Below are positions 34,218 through 47,103 of a DNA stretch of 64,000 nucleotides, piece after piece. The position numbers were made by a program, and so were the translations under genes. The stretch covers positions 186,001 through 250,000 of the forward strand of contig JALNQF010000045.1 in NCBI GenBank assembly GCA_028456385.1, given 5' to 3'. Each line of letters opens with the position of its first letter. Position 1 is the stretch's first letter. The notes under the pieces are model-generated. The model was given only the letters and a program-made list of their open reading frames with translations. It was not told the origin of the DNA and did no database searches. Source of the stretch: Ophiosphaerella korrae (taxonomy: Eukaryota > Ascomycota > Dothideomycetes > Pleosporales > Phaeosphaeriaceae).

Positions 34218-36352
34218 ATGGAGACTCCCTGGTCCCACCTTCCTCCCCAGGGCAATCTCTCTAACACTGCTTGAATACAAAGCACGGGTATTAAGTCGAT
34301 AGAGCTACCACGGTTTGTTCTTGTCGGAGACATATTATCAAGAAAGAGCTCGGTTCTTGAGAGCCTCACCAGTTTCTCTACTTCATACTTCCCTGACCTG
34401 TTCACTCAATACGTCACTCAAATCGCTTGTCGCCGCACATTTGAGAATGTAACTTCCTTATCCATCATCCCCCATCATGGAGTAAATGCGGCAACTGAGA
34501 AATGGCTCCGAAAATTCTGCCGGTTTATATTTGATTTTCGCCGCCAGGCCTTTGTCCAGGCCATTCAAGATGCAAACAGGGCAATAGGAATCAGGACGAT
34601 CGCCGACGATGCTGAACCTGGCCTGCAGACCTTCAGTAAACACACCCTTGCCATCGTAATCGAGGGACCAGAGCGGGAAAACTTCACAATTGTTGATGTG
34701 CCTGGCATCTTTCGGGTTCCATCACCACCTTTTATAACTGACGACGATGCGCATCTTGTTCGCGATATAGTCGAAAGCTATATTCAGAACAGCCGAAATA
34801 TCATCCTAGCAATCCTACCAGCCAACGTCAACGTCTTGACCCAAGAGATATTCAGTATGGTTGAAAAGGCTGGTCCCCATGGGAAAAGAACAGTAGGAGT
34901 AATCACCAAACCCGACCTAGTAGTTGGGGCGGCCACTCAAAAGACCATCAAAGATCTTGTTATGGGAAAAGCGAACGTACTCAAGCATGGCTACCATGTT
35001 GTGAAAAATCGCGGCGCCAACGATGACGAATAGAATTGTATCCATAATCAGATTGCTGACGAAAGAGAATTTTTTCGGAGACACTGTGATTGGCGCGAGG
35101 CGACAGTGGCAGATAAGTGTGGCATCGGATCGCTCAAGTCCCACCTCAATGCCATCCTCACAGCCGTCTCGGAGGAGATCCCTAAAATTAAAGGCGAGGT
35201 AACAAATTTGTTGGATCGGCGTCAGCGCGAATTAGACAGCATAGGACTGTCGCTCTCGACACCTGAGTTTCAGAGAAAGTATCTTGTGCGATCAAGCTCA
35301 TTGTTTCAAAGTATCACCCAATTCGCATTAAATGGTCGCTATGATACTTATACCATATTCAACAAATTCCCTAGCCTAAAGCTCATTACAACGGTTACCA
35401 GAATGAACGAGAAGTTCGCGGATACGTTCTTGAAAAAGGGACACGTGCGACACACTTCAGCGGACTGGAGCGATGATTGGGAGACTACAGACGATGAAAT
35501 CGAACAAAATAATAATGAGCCCGCCAAAGACGTTTTGTCGTGTTACCCAGAGCTTGGCACCATTGTTGAGGGGGCGTATTATGAGTGCCCAGAACCAGAG
35601 CAGTTCGACCACAAGTCTATCATGGACAACGTTGACAAGTTGTGGGGTGCATTGGTAAGTTTCTCTACTTTATTGCTAAATAAAACAAATTAGCATTCGG
35701 ACTATAGACGCCAGATTCCATGTTACACGCCATGTTTATCGAACAGACAAAGAAGTGGGAGCCGCCGGTGCTCGCCCACGCTAGCAGATCAATCATAATT
35801 GTTCATGACTACATACACCAACTGCTTGCTCATACTTGTCCCCACGGACAATTCCGATCCCGTTTGATGGATACAGTCTTGTTCGAAGCGCTCCGCAAAA
35901 CTTATGAGAAGGCCATGGAGCATGCACAGTTCTTGTTACGTATAAAACTACAGGGCACCTTGCGCACATACAATCACGACTTCTACTCCGAAGTCAAGAT
36001 GAGGCGCTATAATCGCCTGAAAGACGAAATTTGGGCCAAGTTCTCACATTCCGCTGGCTTAGTCATTTATAATAACGGTATGCAACATACGCACGATGAT
36101 GCACTCGGCACTCTTGTTAGCTACTACAAAGTAGCTAGGATGCGACTAGTTGATACGATCTGCCAACAAGTCATCTCCCATTTTCTCCTCGACGGAGATG
36201 GGAGCCCTTTGGAGACTTTCAGTAAAGAATTCGTCTTGGGGCTTGATGATGAGCAGCTCAAAATGATCGCTGGAGCAGATGCTCTCACGATGGATAAAAG
36301 GGATGTAGCAACAGGTATGGACCAAGGGAAGCACCAATTACACTGCATGTAA
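34218..36352 (+). pseudogene. Dynamin-like GTPase, decayed
   Basis: One frame with one intron (exons 34218-35654 and 35708-36352) spans about 693 codons, the usual length of fungal dynamin-like proteins. Recognisable: IELPRFVLVGD, the G3 motif IVDVPGIFRV, SRNIILAILPANVNVLTQ, the G4 motif TKPDLV, VVKNRG, a middle domain and a C-terminal GED-like region (ALGTLVSYYKVARMRLVDTICQQ). It is interrupted by TGA at 34272-34274 and TAG at 35031-35033. The P-loop reads GDILSRKSS where the family has GDxxSGKSS, so nucleotide binding would be impaired even without the stops. Intron ends are still intact. The family remodels membranes or, in related groups, acts in antiviral defence; this copy is probably non-functional. 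Confidence 0.8.
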
Positions 36353-38844
36353 TTTCCCTATCATGATACTGGGTGCATGTTGAAGTAGCTTATTCAATAC
36401 GATTCATTACAAAACACCAACTACCTACAATAACATATCATTCGGTAACATATTACGTGGCTTCCCGTGAGAGAGTGTCAATATACGCCAACAAGGTTTA
36501 ATCCTAAGAACCTTATAGAACAGTGAAACACGGCATATCACCTAACGCCTTTAAACGTTAGCGCCAAAGGCTAAGCAAGACACTGTGCTCAACATGTTCC
36601 ACCACCGAGCTGCATAACCCCCAGTAATCCGCACAACTCAAACTCGACCAAAAACCACAAAAACCTTATCCTAATATCTCAATAGCAACTCAATAATAAG
36701 GTCTAGCAATTTGTAATAAACCTCTTATGCCTACTTAGAAGCTCCCAGCAAAGTCTCGGGGACACTAAGCCTGGCTATCATTGAGGAGTCATCGAGTTTC
36801 GGTCCCCCATTTTAAGCTAAATTGCCTCGACCTCTGGAACTACACGACAAAATATCCAATAAGTTTAATCAGAGCCTTGAAATAGCTATAAAATGATATA
36901 TATATATAATTTTAGAACTTGTTATCAAGTTGCTGTTGAGATGTTGAGATATGGTTTTTGCAATTTTTGCTGGATTTTGAGGTGCGCAGCCTACTGGGGT
37001 ACGCAGCTCAGTGATGGAACACGTTAGTTGTGTCTAACGGCCATAGGGCTTGAATACATGCAATAATGAATTAGGGCCTAGGAATTGTCTCGGGCCTGTT
37101 TATATTATGCCAATATCTCATGCAGACATTCGGTGTTATTGGGGTGTGGCGTGTGTATACTGGGTACTAGTTAATATAGTAAAAGTTTTTGCGCAACAGT
37201 AGGGCGCAGTTGAATAAGGGAGTCTGAACAGTAGTGGTTTACTAATGATCCTAAATCAATTTGCAGTGTACCAATCGAGAGTCAAGACAAGGATTTGCTG
37301 TTATTCAAAATCATATGAACGTTTCTCTAACAAGACGCTGCTAAAAAGACTTAGACGACTATGACAGGTAATACAACGCATACAAACTACGACACCTGAT
37401 CCCCAAAACTAAACTTCCTAGCTGCTGCTTGAAACATTTGCTTCGTCTCGGTAGTATAAGATAAGGGTTGCATGTTTCTCGACCACAATCATAGAGTGAA
37501 TCCAAGCCGAGCCAACCATGACACATGCATAGTACATAATGACAACGCTATACAACAGCAATTAAGCGCTTAGATGCAGGCCAGTAGTAGTAGGCTTGTG
37601 GTGAAGAAATGCTCATCTTCGATTGATATGGTAACCTGAAATTTTTTTGTTCATGCCCGAGGCGTTTGAAATCCATAGTTGGTACCGCGCAAATTGTCCG
37701 TTGTTTCAGATTCACAGCCCTACTGCTGGTATTGGGCGTACAGAAACGGGCGGGCCAGTTTCATACGGACTCCGCTGAACCATGTCAGATTTGGGGTCTG
37801 AGGCTCATTCCCGGCGCGGTTGCTCGTGCTGACTTGGAACATGGCCTCTAAAGTGACAACGCACGTAGAGAGGTTTCCATATAAGTGATATATAGGTAGG
37901 GCAGCGTATGCCGGCTTGAGGCATATTAACGCCGTAAGGATAAACATATGCCGAACGCGCGTCTGTGAATACTTGAATATCTTAACCAGCTAGTGAAGCG
38001 GAATGACCGTGGCTCTAGACAATTCCGCATATAAGCAAGCCCAATTTTGGTGATATAGCGATCGGGTTCCGATTAATCGTCTAACACGGCTCATGGATTT
38101 TCGCTGGGGTGGAAAATGGCTTGTAAATTAAGATAGATCTTGGCAGCACTCTGTGCATAGTTATCGATAGGAATGAAACATGGTTGATTAAATATATCGT
38201 TATCGATATCGATCACCCCATATGCATGCAGATAGGGCAGAAACCAGCGATGCGGATTCCAGTCCATGGCCGGTCGTTCCGGGCTGGACTGAGGTTCCGG
38301 ACTGTAATGGCCGGTATTCCGGACTATTGTTCTAAAATCATCATTGCCAGAAACCATCCACGCCATCCTTGTCAATGGACATTGATGCAAGATTGGCCCA
38401 GCATTGCGAAGGTGATTTTAATAATCTCAATCGGTGATTACAAATATATTTTCGGTTACCGTTGTAAGAAGTAAATAAGCACGATTTTGGGAGGTAAATG
38501 TCGTTGGTCATTGTGAGGTGGATTGTATGTTGGAACGGTTCGGATCGACTGATTAGTGTGACAGGGCTAGGATGTTTTTTTTAAGTTAACCAGGGAAACA
38601 TGCGTGTTCGGGTTCAGCCGTAAGAGGCCAACGCTATATTCTCTCGTCATCCTTGGAATCCCCGCGAAGAGTTCATGAAATTATCGGCGAACAGCTCTGC
38701 GCTATTTGACATCATTGGAGTCCTGGATTGATTATAGGAGGATCATTAGATATGGCTGGGTGCTTTTTCGAGAGGCATAGGTTCAGAACAATCCTTGGAT
38801 TGCAACATGGTCTCAATCAAGGTTCTTTTGGTGCCAGATATCGG
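36353..38844. other. Intergenic, holds an inverted-repeat element
   Basis: About 2.5 kb between the dynamin-like pseudogene and the Mediator gene. The MITE-like element at 36591-37025 lies inside. From 37,026 to 38,844 I recognise no gene; open frames are short and without family features. Confidence 0.45.
36591..37025. mobile_element. MITE-like element, copy 1 (435 bp, long terminal inverted repeats)
   Basis: Both ends match in inverted orientation over roughly 110 bases: AACATGTTCCACCACCGAGC at the left and the complement of GAACACGTT with CTCAGTGATG at the right, each followed inward by (C)AAAAACC...AATATCTCAA-type sequence. The internal part matches copy 2 at 55526-55915 in order. No open frame, so it is non-autonomous. 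Target duplication not clear. Confidence 0.75.
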
Positions 38845-39389
38845 TCAAGCTGGCATTTTGCCACCAGAGGACTCAACCGCTCTTGCCACGTCGTCTTTTA
38901 ACTCGGGTATGACGTTTATGAGTTGCCATGCAATTTGTTCTTGGAGCATTTGTAACGCATCAGAACGACCTTTGAGCATCTGATTCATCCGCTGCACCGT
39001 CTCGACAAACTCACGTGTGAAGATGTCAGGATTTCTTGAGTTCTCGACGTAATTAGTAACCTCAGGTGGAATATCTACGGCGACCGATGGTGCTGTTCGA
39101 GATAATTTGAGCAGGTTCTGAATGAGCGACTGGCTGTGGACGTAGTTAGCTAATCCATATCGTTGATGGTAATGAGGAGCCTGGGATATTATTCCACTTA
39201 CATCTCGCGCTTCATGGCCTCTTCAGTCTTGCTACCATGGTGATCATATGACTGCACTATCAAGTTGTAGAGGTTTTGCACGATGTCTTTGAGTTGAGCT
39301 TCGGCAGCCAGAATTGCTGCTATGCCCGTGTCAGTTGTATATATAAGCTAGACGAGGGCTGACGAACCATCGGAACGTGCTACCTTCAT
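38845..39389 (-). CDS. Mediator complex subunit 10 (Med10/Nut2)
   Basis: Exons 39133-38845, 39319-39202 and a tentative first exon 39389-39368, about 142 residues. The core is clear: EAQLKDIVQNLYNLIVQSYDH, EEAMKREIQSLIQNLLKL, VDIPPEVTNYVENSRNPDIF, TREFVETVQRMNQMLKG and QEQIAWQLINVIPELKDD. These match Med10, a middle-module subunit of Mediator that links activators to RNA polymerase II in the nucleus. The start is uncertain because the first intron would have a poor donor (GTTCGT), and an upstream exon ending near 39,390 with LERILKLKEKMK is an alternative. It lies head to head with the PXA gene, 239 bases between starts. Confidence 0.85.
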
Positions 39390-39628
39390 TTTTTCTTTCA
39401 ATTTCAGAATCCTCTCAAGAAAGTTGGTGATTGTAAAGGTGACGTAGATAGTTGAGGGTAGAATCCAACAACTACACGCTAAAACTTCGGCTAAACTAAA
39501 ACTCCGTTTACCCACGTCGTCAAGTTGACTTCTTTGCTAACTCACCCACAGCAACATTCTGCTGTTTTCACGCTTCCACGCGCCATCACGTGTTTCGAGC
39601 GTAGTGCAGCCATGAGTGGCAGTCGACA

Positions 39629-42225
39629 ATGACGGCAAGCACTCACCGGGCAATCTTACAGCCACAAAATCCCAATGCCTCCACATCAACAGCTCTAGGA
39701 CTCGCAAGAAGTGATCAGCCAAGCAATCCTCGTCTTACTAGTGCAGCGCGGTCAGTAGAAACACCAAGACCTCAGCCCGACACCACATCCGACCAAGCGA
39801 CAGCAGCATTCGTTCGACGCACTCTTTGTTCCCACAATGTACTCTTGGGGAATGGTGACAAAGGGCGAAGCACGCCGCGCCCAATCGATGAAGTGTTACC
39901 ACCACTGACGAGCTCGAATGAAGTCGACCTGCAGCTCTACGGAATCATCTCTGTGATCATCAAGGAATTCGTGCAGACATGGTACTCAAAGATCACACCA
40001 GATCATGCATTCACCAATGAGGTGCTCCAGATTATTGCTCATTGCACGAGGGCTCTTGAGCAGCGGCTTCGCATGGTTGACTTGGAAGCCTTGCTCTTAG
40101 ACGAAATCCCTGAGTTGATTGAAAACCATCTCAGCTGTAGGTGATTCCAACCCTAGGGCTTCGATACCACACCATCTAATTTTACACTCTGAAGCTTTCC
40201 GCCTGGCCAAACAGCAAGCCTTTCCCCCAGAATCATTAGTCACAGATCCACGCCTGGTTTTCCACACTCTCCAACCACACCCTGCACTTAGCCCTGTTCC
40301 GACCGATGCTGTGCCGTCCACTTTTGTTGAACAACGGGAAAACGAGTCCGCATGGCGTCAACTACTGGTCCAGGGGGTCTTGACCGTGCTGCTGCCTACC
40401 GAGGATTTGGAAAATGGATGTCTGCGAGCTTTAGTGGCAGAGATATTTGCCGAGATGATCCTGGGGAATGGCATCAGCGGGAAAGCCTGCGAAGGCTGGC
40501 TGTTGTGGGAAAGTATCACGAGTGTCGCGAAGGTCTTACAGACTAATAGTGCAGACGAAAAGAGCTGCCAATCGGAGGATGCAAGTCCAGAACAGTCAAT
40601 GACCCGCCTGGAAAGATTTGGCCTGTTATCATCAGCACACAAGGAAGAGGCCAAATCGATAAGACTACTTGCTCCTAGCAAACAGCATCATAAGACATGG
40701 CTCGTGTTGATTTCAGGGTTCTTCTGGGCCGTTGTCCAATACATCTTTTTGGCGTCTACAGCGGCGCGGGCGGTGGTGTTGAATCTTGCTAGATCATCTT
40801 CCCTTCCCTCAAGATCGGTCACTATCGGAAAGTCATCCGCTGAGGCATCGAGCCAACCACCGTTCTCGTTCATGGGGGCACCATTGTCCAAGCGCGCGTT
40901 GGAGCCCAAGCGTCCGATTGTGAGCATGAAGTTGTGGAGTTGCGTGGCGCAACTCGCTGAATTGAGCATCCGCATGCCTTGGCTAGCAGGCTCCATCTCA
41001 ATGCTGCACTGGGGATTACTGGCGGGCCCAGGCAGGGTGGGTGACACTGACGGAATATTGGACAGGTAAGTTGCGACAGTTGCCCCCTTCTTTTCCCTTA
41101 TTGGCCAGCAGCAACACCATGGGGCACAATGCAACACCTGGCGCATTTAGTCCCGCATACGATTTCAGTCACTTGACCTCGCTTCAGCGAATGCGACGGC
41201 CCGCTGGCTGGCACACTTTGGCACCCTTGTTGTCGGGGCGCATCGTTTCATGCACGCCCCGGCACCCGTTCCGGGCGGTAAATTTGTTGCGTTTCGGACC
41301 CGAAACTTGGCAGTCGCATCCCTAATACCAGCATCGTTCAGCTCGGGACTGGCCGTCCCTCATGTGCGCACGACATTGGCCGCAGACCCCGATCATGCCA
41401 CCAAAACTATAGAAGGCTTGCGCCTCACTTTTCTACCGCTTCTCCCACTTGGTAAGATGTGCCACGGTGCTGCTATTATGATTTCGACCCCTATGGAGAT
41501 GACGATAATGATGCTCAAGAATTTCTCAAGAATTCTATTCCGTGGTTGATTATGCGATGCTCTTGGAGCGAACTTCCCAGTTCACTTGACATATTGGCTT
41601 TCGGTTATGGCTTTCATGTTGCGGCCTAAATCATGCATTATTCTCGTGCTATGGCAGGGGCACAATATTCTGGACCTAGCACTCCGCGGAAGACCTGTTT
41701 TGGTGCCCCATGCACACTTTTCGAGTTTCGCGCCAACTGCAATACTCACGAGATGTCAGATTCCGTCCGCTAACTATTGATTAATTTAGGTTCCTCTCGG
41801 ACGCAATCCGCAATCGCATCCTGAACCCCACCTTTCTGCCCGCCATTCTTCGTACACTGCGCGCGACGATCTTTCCGAACAATGCTCTTGGACCTCCGCG
41901 CCAACCTCCATCAGAGGACGAGGCAAAGGAAGTGAAGCGTTACTGCGCCACATCCATATTAAAATTGATACCATCAAATCTGGCGGCTCTATTCTTCGCA
42001 ACGCCCGAGCACGATTTACAACTTGCTAACGTTGAAGAAATATTGAGTTGCTTGGACGACTCTTATCTCAACAAGCATTTAATCTTCCAAATTGTCGAAC
42101 TAATCGTAGTTCGGCTGGTGCCGGAATTAGGGGAGCGAGGTGTCCGTGAGCTGATGGAAGAGCGCTCAATTGATGCGCACGCGGGTTTACCCGCACACTT
42201 GTCTACTACACCTATTTTGAATTAG
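39629..42225 (+). CDS. PXA-domain protein
   Basis: Three exons, 604 residues: 39629-40136, 40195-41065 and 41790-42225; phases agree. The N-terminal about 60 residues are Thr/Ser/Pro-rich. The PXA domain follows: LYGIISVIIKEFVQTWYSKI, HAFTNEVLQIIAHCTRALEQRL, ENHLSSFRLAKQQAF, LTVLLPTEDLENGCLRALVAEIFAEMIL and GWLLWESI. The middle part has WSCVAQLAELSIRMPWL and the end LDDSYLNKHLIFQIVELIVVRLVPELG. Related fungal proteins act in endosome or vacuole trafficking and organelle positioning. The second intron is 724 nt, far longer than the others in this window, without a recognisable insertion. Intact. Confidence 0.88.
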
Positions 42226-45200
42226 AAGATCAGTTGCACTGGGTGCGACAGGTCAGAGCTCCACGAATAATGTCAACTTCACCGCCAAATGTGCGAACTG
42301 CTAGGTCAGCATGGTATGACCATATGAGAAAGAAGGCATCGCACTCGGGGTTATGATGGTCGTGGATTGAACTCTAAATCGCCTTGACTTTATAATCTAG
42401 GCTACATTGATAAAGCAATGAATCCAAAGAAGACTAGATTGCTCAGACGCACAATGTACGTTCATGTATTAACAACTCATCCCGCATCAGTGTCATCTAG
42501 CATTCGGAAAAGGTACACCGCTGATCTCGAAAAGAGGGGTTCCCAGCCAATCAGAAAATTCCGCAACAGCGATTGTTGAGGAACAGGGCAATCCAGGCTG
42601 CATGCGTCGTAGACCACCTGACTGTTCAAGTGAAGGGCCGGAATGGAGGACGAGAAAAAGCAAGGCGTAGTGATGCGCCCTGCTGGTCCGCTTTTACGAA
42701 GCTTTCGGAGCTGGTTATCATCTGAGAGCACGGCAGTGTCTTGACAAGCGGTGTAGCAGGGAAGATACTTGTCCAGTTCTTTGCCTAAGGCAAGCTTTGA
42801 CTGCTTGCATGTCAAAGACACTCGGGGAGCGCGACGGTCCGTGTCATTTCGACATGCCTGCACCGGCTTGGAGCCGTCGCAAACAGCCTGCCGACTTTTG
42901 GGTATCGGACAGTAAGCGACGTAATTGCAATAGCTAAACGCCTGCATACCTGCTAGGTAGGTAGTGCGTACCTCCGTGACCACAGCGAGTCTACTCTGGT
43001 ACATTATGAAATATCAAAGCACCTTACAGTAAGAGAACGGTGCAGCAAAGTAGGAGTCGTGGGATTAAACTACATTCACCCAAAGTAGCGTCCCATTGTT
43101 TGGATATGGCCATGCCTCATCCTGCAAGCGTTATCCGCGGTTCCTGAATCCTGAACGCCCCACTTTCAAGGCATTGTGCGGCTACCCACTGGCGCTCAAG
43201 CCGCAGTTCTTACAGCAACATGCTGGCCACGCGCTTGTGAATTTTTGAAGTGCGTTGGTAGTTTCATATGTTTCAACGACAAAAATAGCTTCGTGATGGG
43301 GCAGACGCCCAAAATTGCCTACTTGTTTCATGGCCACTTTGGCAGGGGCGGTGGTGGGGTGGAGCAGAGTTTGACCAACTACCCCGCACGCCACCAACCT
43401 GTGACATCGCCTTATCGCGTTCGACAACGAATGCATACCGGTTCCTGCGTCCTGCCGCCCAGTGTTTCAGCGTCTGTACCTTTACTACGCCATGTGTAAG
43501 CTTACAGTCCAAGTCCGAACATGCGATAACAACCTGTCGAGTACCGCGCGCGTAGAGCCGCTTGCCGCACACCCGCGTTCTGTAGGCGGTTGGTGGTTTT
43601 GCCTTGATTGAAGTCAACCGTTGGTAGGAATGCAGTAATGCCGAGTCAACACCCTGGATAGCCGTTGGCGTCCCAAACTCTAATTCTTTTCCTCGTAAGG
43701 CTCTCCGCCCATCTTATCAGGATCTGACAATAATCTTTAAAATAATTGCCGCTAAAGCAGTTCGCGAAGAGCGTGGGGTCCATCGCCCATGTCACAATCC
43801 TGGAGTTTCCCTCATAAACCCGGGTGATTCTACACGACGCGCTAATCAAAGCAAGCCTTCCTTGTCCGCGGCACTCAGTGGCCTGTTTTTATCAAATAGT
43901 TAACGGGGAGGAGGCTCCTTGAAGCTACTTGGTGCCCAAAGAGTCTTGGGGATCTGACTCGAAACTGCAAGACATCGCCTTAGAGGGAAATCATCATGAA
44001 CTGAGCATTCCAGGGGGGTTTCGTTCGTGGGGGGCCAAGTGCGCATCAACCTGAAAATGGGTCGACGCAAACAGCAACGCTCTCACACCACAATTGCCAA
44101 TAAGCCATATTCATGCTGAACGATAGGAAATGAGGCGGCGAGTGCGGAGTAGGACGCGTATGATACATCGCTACATGCCCATCCATGTCTTACAATTCAT
44201 TAGAGATAGGGAGCGGCTGCAAATTTAAAGCCACCTCGGCCTATTCGACCAGCCATTTACCAGCCTCACATGTCAACAATTACGTATGTTCTCCGCGGCT
44301 TATGGCCCAGCAACGGATACTTGTGTCTGACAGGCGGGTGCATCGGTGATACATCAAGCTGTGGGAGGACAGACTGCAACGACGAGGTCGTCGTACCAAC
44401 TAGTCAATAATGAGACATGTTTCACGGGGCATAGTAGGGCTGTGAACGCTTGGTTCAAGCTCAAACTGTCGACAGGAGACTCGCGATTGTTACAGACCTG
44501 GCCCATGCGTTTCACTTCCCAACCGGCAATTGCCAGGCTGGGCGCACAGAGCCACAGCTGATCGCGTTTGTGTGCTGCAACATGTTATTGACGACCCAGT
44601 ATGGGTACCTCTCTTGCGCCAATATTCTACTACATGGCAATAGTTTGAGATCTGAAGTCGGTCGTGTTACACAGATACAAACTGCTAGGAGCCTAATGTA
44701 CCTGCCGGTCATGGAGCCACGAAAGAGTATTGTCTAGCGGTCCTACCCGTACCGCGTTACACGGCATCCAATTTTGGTCACGTGGTGACTAGCGCAGGTA
44801 CTTTTCTTTGCGTAACCACGAATTATTTAGTTTATCATGTACGACGGTGGTACATGTACAAGCGAAACATCCATCTGACAGCTCGTACAGACGCCGTAGC
44901 AGGGTTACAATTTAATAGCGCCAAAGCGATTTTTTTTTCTTTTTTTTCTTGAGCCACAGACCAATTCCAGAACTCGTCTCCTTGGATTAAAGTTTGTAAA
45001 TCTGCCCCGCGGTAAGCCCGTCAAAACATAAAAAAGCCCGTCAGACAAAAAGTCATAGTCGCACGGCTTTTGTCTAGCTTTGCGCTACACGCGACGCAGC
45101 AAGTGTCAAAGGGCCGATAAAGTACGAAAGCAATCCCAAATCCACACCCGCCATTGGCCGCATTTCAGCCTGTTGAATGATTAAATCAGGCATACACACT

Positions 45201-47103
45201 GCACACGGGGTACATTCGACATCACGCTGTGCCGCCGGGGACATCAACGATCGCTAACACGCATCCTGTGGTCGCCAAAGTGTAAAAGTGGCACAGATCT
45301 GACATTGCCCACCCGGCCCCAACTTAATCTGCACGGTTGCCTTTATCCTATAGGCTCCCCGGCGTTTGTTTTTTTTTTTTTTTTCACCCAACTCCTACGC
45401 TTGCTTCCTGCCCACTCAGCATGCTGCGGTCAGACTCCTGCAACGACTTTTGCAATTCCGATTGCGCTGTGCCAGCTTCGCCGTGAACTCATCGGTGTGG
45501 TATAGTGTGGTGCGGGCCATGCCATGGCAAGGAAGCCAGTCAAACTCTCGCGTTACGGCCCGTACCGGTAAATACCATAAGTAGACAGAAAGCTGTGACC
45601 GAGGTTACACCGCCTTATCGTATATTGTTGCGCGTCTCTCGATGCTTGCTTTTTGGCGTGCTCGAAGAATGCCCGAGGCGTGGGCTCAACGGAAAACTAT
45701 GTGTTTGGCATGCTGTCCTATTTAAGCATCAAAAACAACAACGCAAACACGAGCCATCTAGGAGGACTCTGCACATCGCCAAATGTAGATTGCATTACTT
45801 CATTTTCTTTTCTTTCGGGGTTGCCCTGCTCGCAGCATGATCGAGCGGTCCTCTGTGCCATGTGCGAGGCGCTCCGGACCCCAGGATTTGCCTGTCTCCT
45901 GTCCTTCGGTTCCACACACTTCTTTCCCCGCGGCTGAGCCGCTGCACTCTCCAATAAACTTTCCGAAACGAGATTCTGGATTGGGAAAGCCCTACGAAAA
46001 CGATCTGACGATCATCAAGGAAACTCGGGGATATCGGGAAGACTGAGAAAAGTGTGGCCGCTCGATCTGTCTTGGGCATGTCGTCATGAACACTGGGTGG
46101 GTCGGGATGTGTTGTTCATGCTGCGCCTACAGCACGGCAGCCCTCACTCGCTTGCCGAAAGTGGGGATTGAGATTTGATGCGAACGACCCTCATGTTCGC
46201 AGTCACACATGAACACCTTGCACACATGTAACTTGACGTAAGGTAGCAAAACAACTGCCCGCGGAATCAGACTTATATGCATAAACTTTACATTCCCCTT
46301 GTGCTATGTTGTGCAAGGACAATTGCAGAACGCTAGAAAGTATGGACGGCAACTGCTTTCCGTTCACCGACACATGACCCACCGGGCGATCTCTAACATG
46401 CCAATAATTCAAGGTGCACAATCATGATCGGCCGGGTGAGATATGGGTACGAAGGATTGACATTTCCTTGGTGCATTTTGCTTACTGTATTCCAACTTTG
46501 AAATCTGACAGCTATATCGTATCCACTTATGAGTGACAAGGAGCGTACAAGAAATGCATTCCAAATGATTCGTCTCGGGGGTGTAATCCAACTCGGAGGC
46601 TAACAGCAATAGTTGCATCAGAACTGAAAACAAAAATAGCAGAAGGGAACAAGAAGTGAAGCGTACAAGTACTTAGGTAGTGACCCGCGTGAGCAGTTAC
46701 AGTCTTTTCTTAGAGTGTATGTGAAAAGTGATGGATCGGTGCGCGCAGGAAGTGGGGGTATAGTTAGGCCGGCGTGGGATATAAAGAAATTCGAGGTGGG
46801 TGGAACAAAAGATGGGGCAAAAATATAATGCTAAAATGTTGATGCAAATGAGTTGAAAAAGAGTTGACAGACGTAGGGAAATTTCTGCCCCAGCTGCAGA
46901 GTGCAATGCCGGCTGTGTTCCAAATCGGCTGTGCCCCTGTCTCGTGACAGCAAAACCGTCACGCGTTGGCCTCTGGCCAAACAACTCGGGAGGAGTGCGC
47001 CGTAGGCGAATGCCGTTAGAAATGTGTACCTCCAGGATCCTTGTGCGTCGTCGCGTTGGAGAAAGCGCAGGCTCGGCGACGTTACTAGGCTCTCCACGAC
47101 TAA
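42226..47103. other. Gene-poor 4.9-kb interval
   Basis: Lies between the 3' ends of the PXA and CENP-B-type genes. The longest ATG frame is 42477-43004 (minus, 175 codons, Cys-rich) with no family features. T-runs occur at about 44,932-44,949 and 45,370-45,384. The base composition is not RIP-like. I see no transposase, tRNA or rRNA. Confidence 0.4.

Noticed and set aside
42477..43004. 175-codon minus-strand frame starting with ATG
   Set aside because: No family features, no splice evidence, and unsupported composition; kept only in the gap description.
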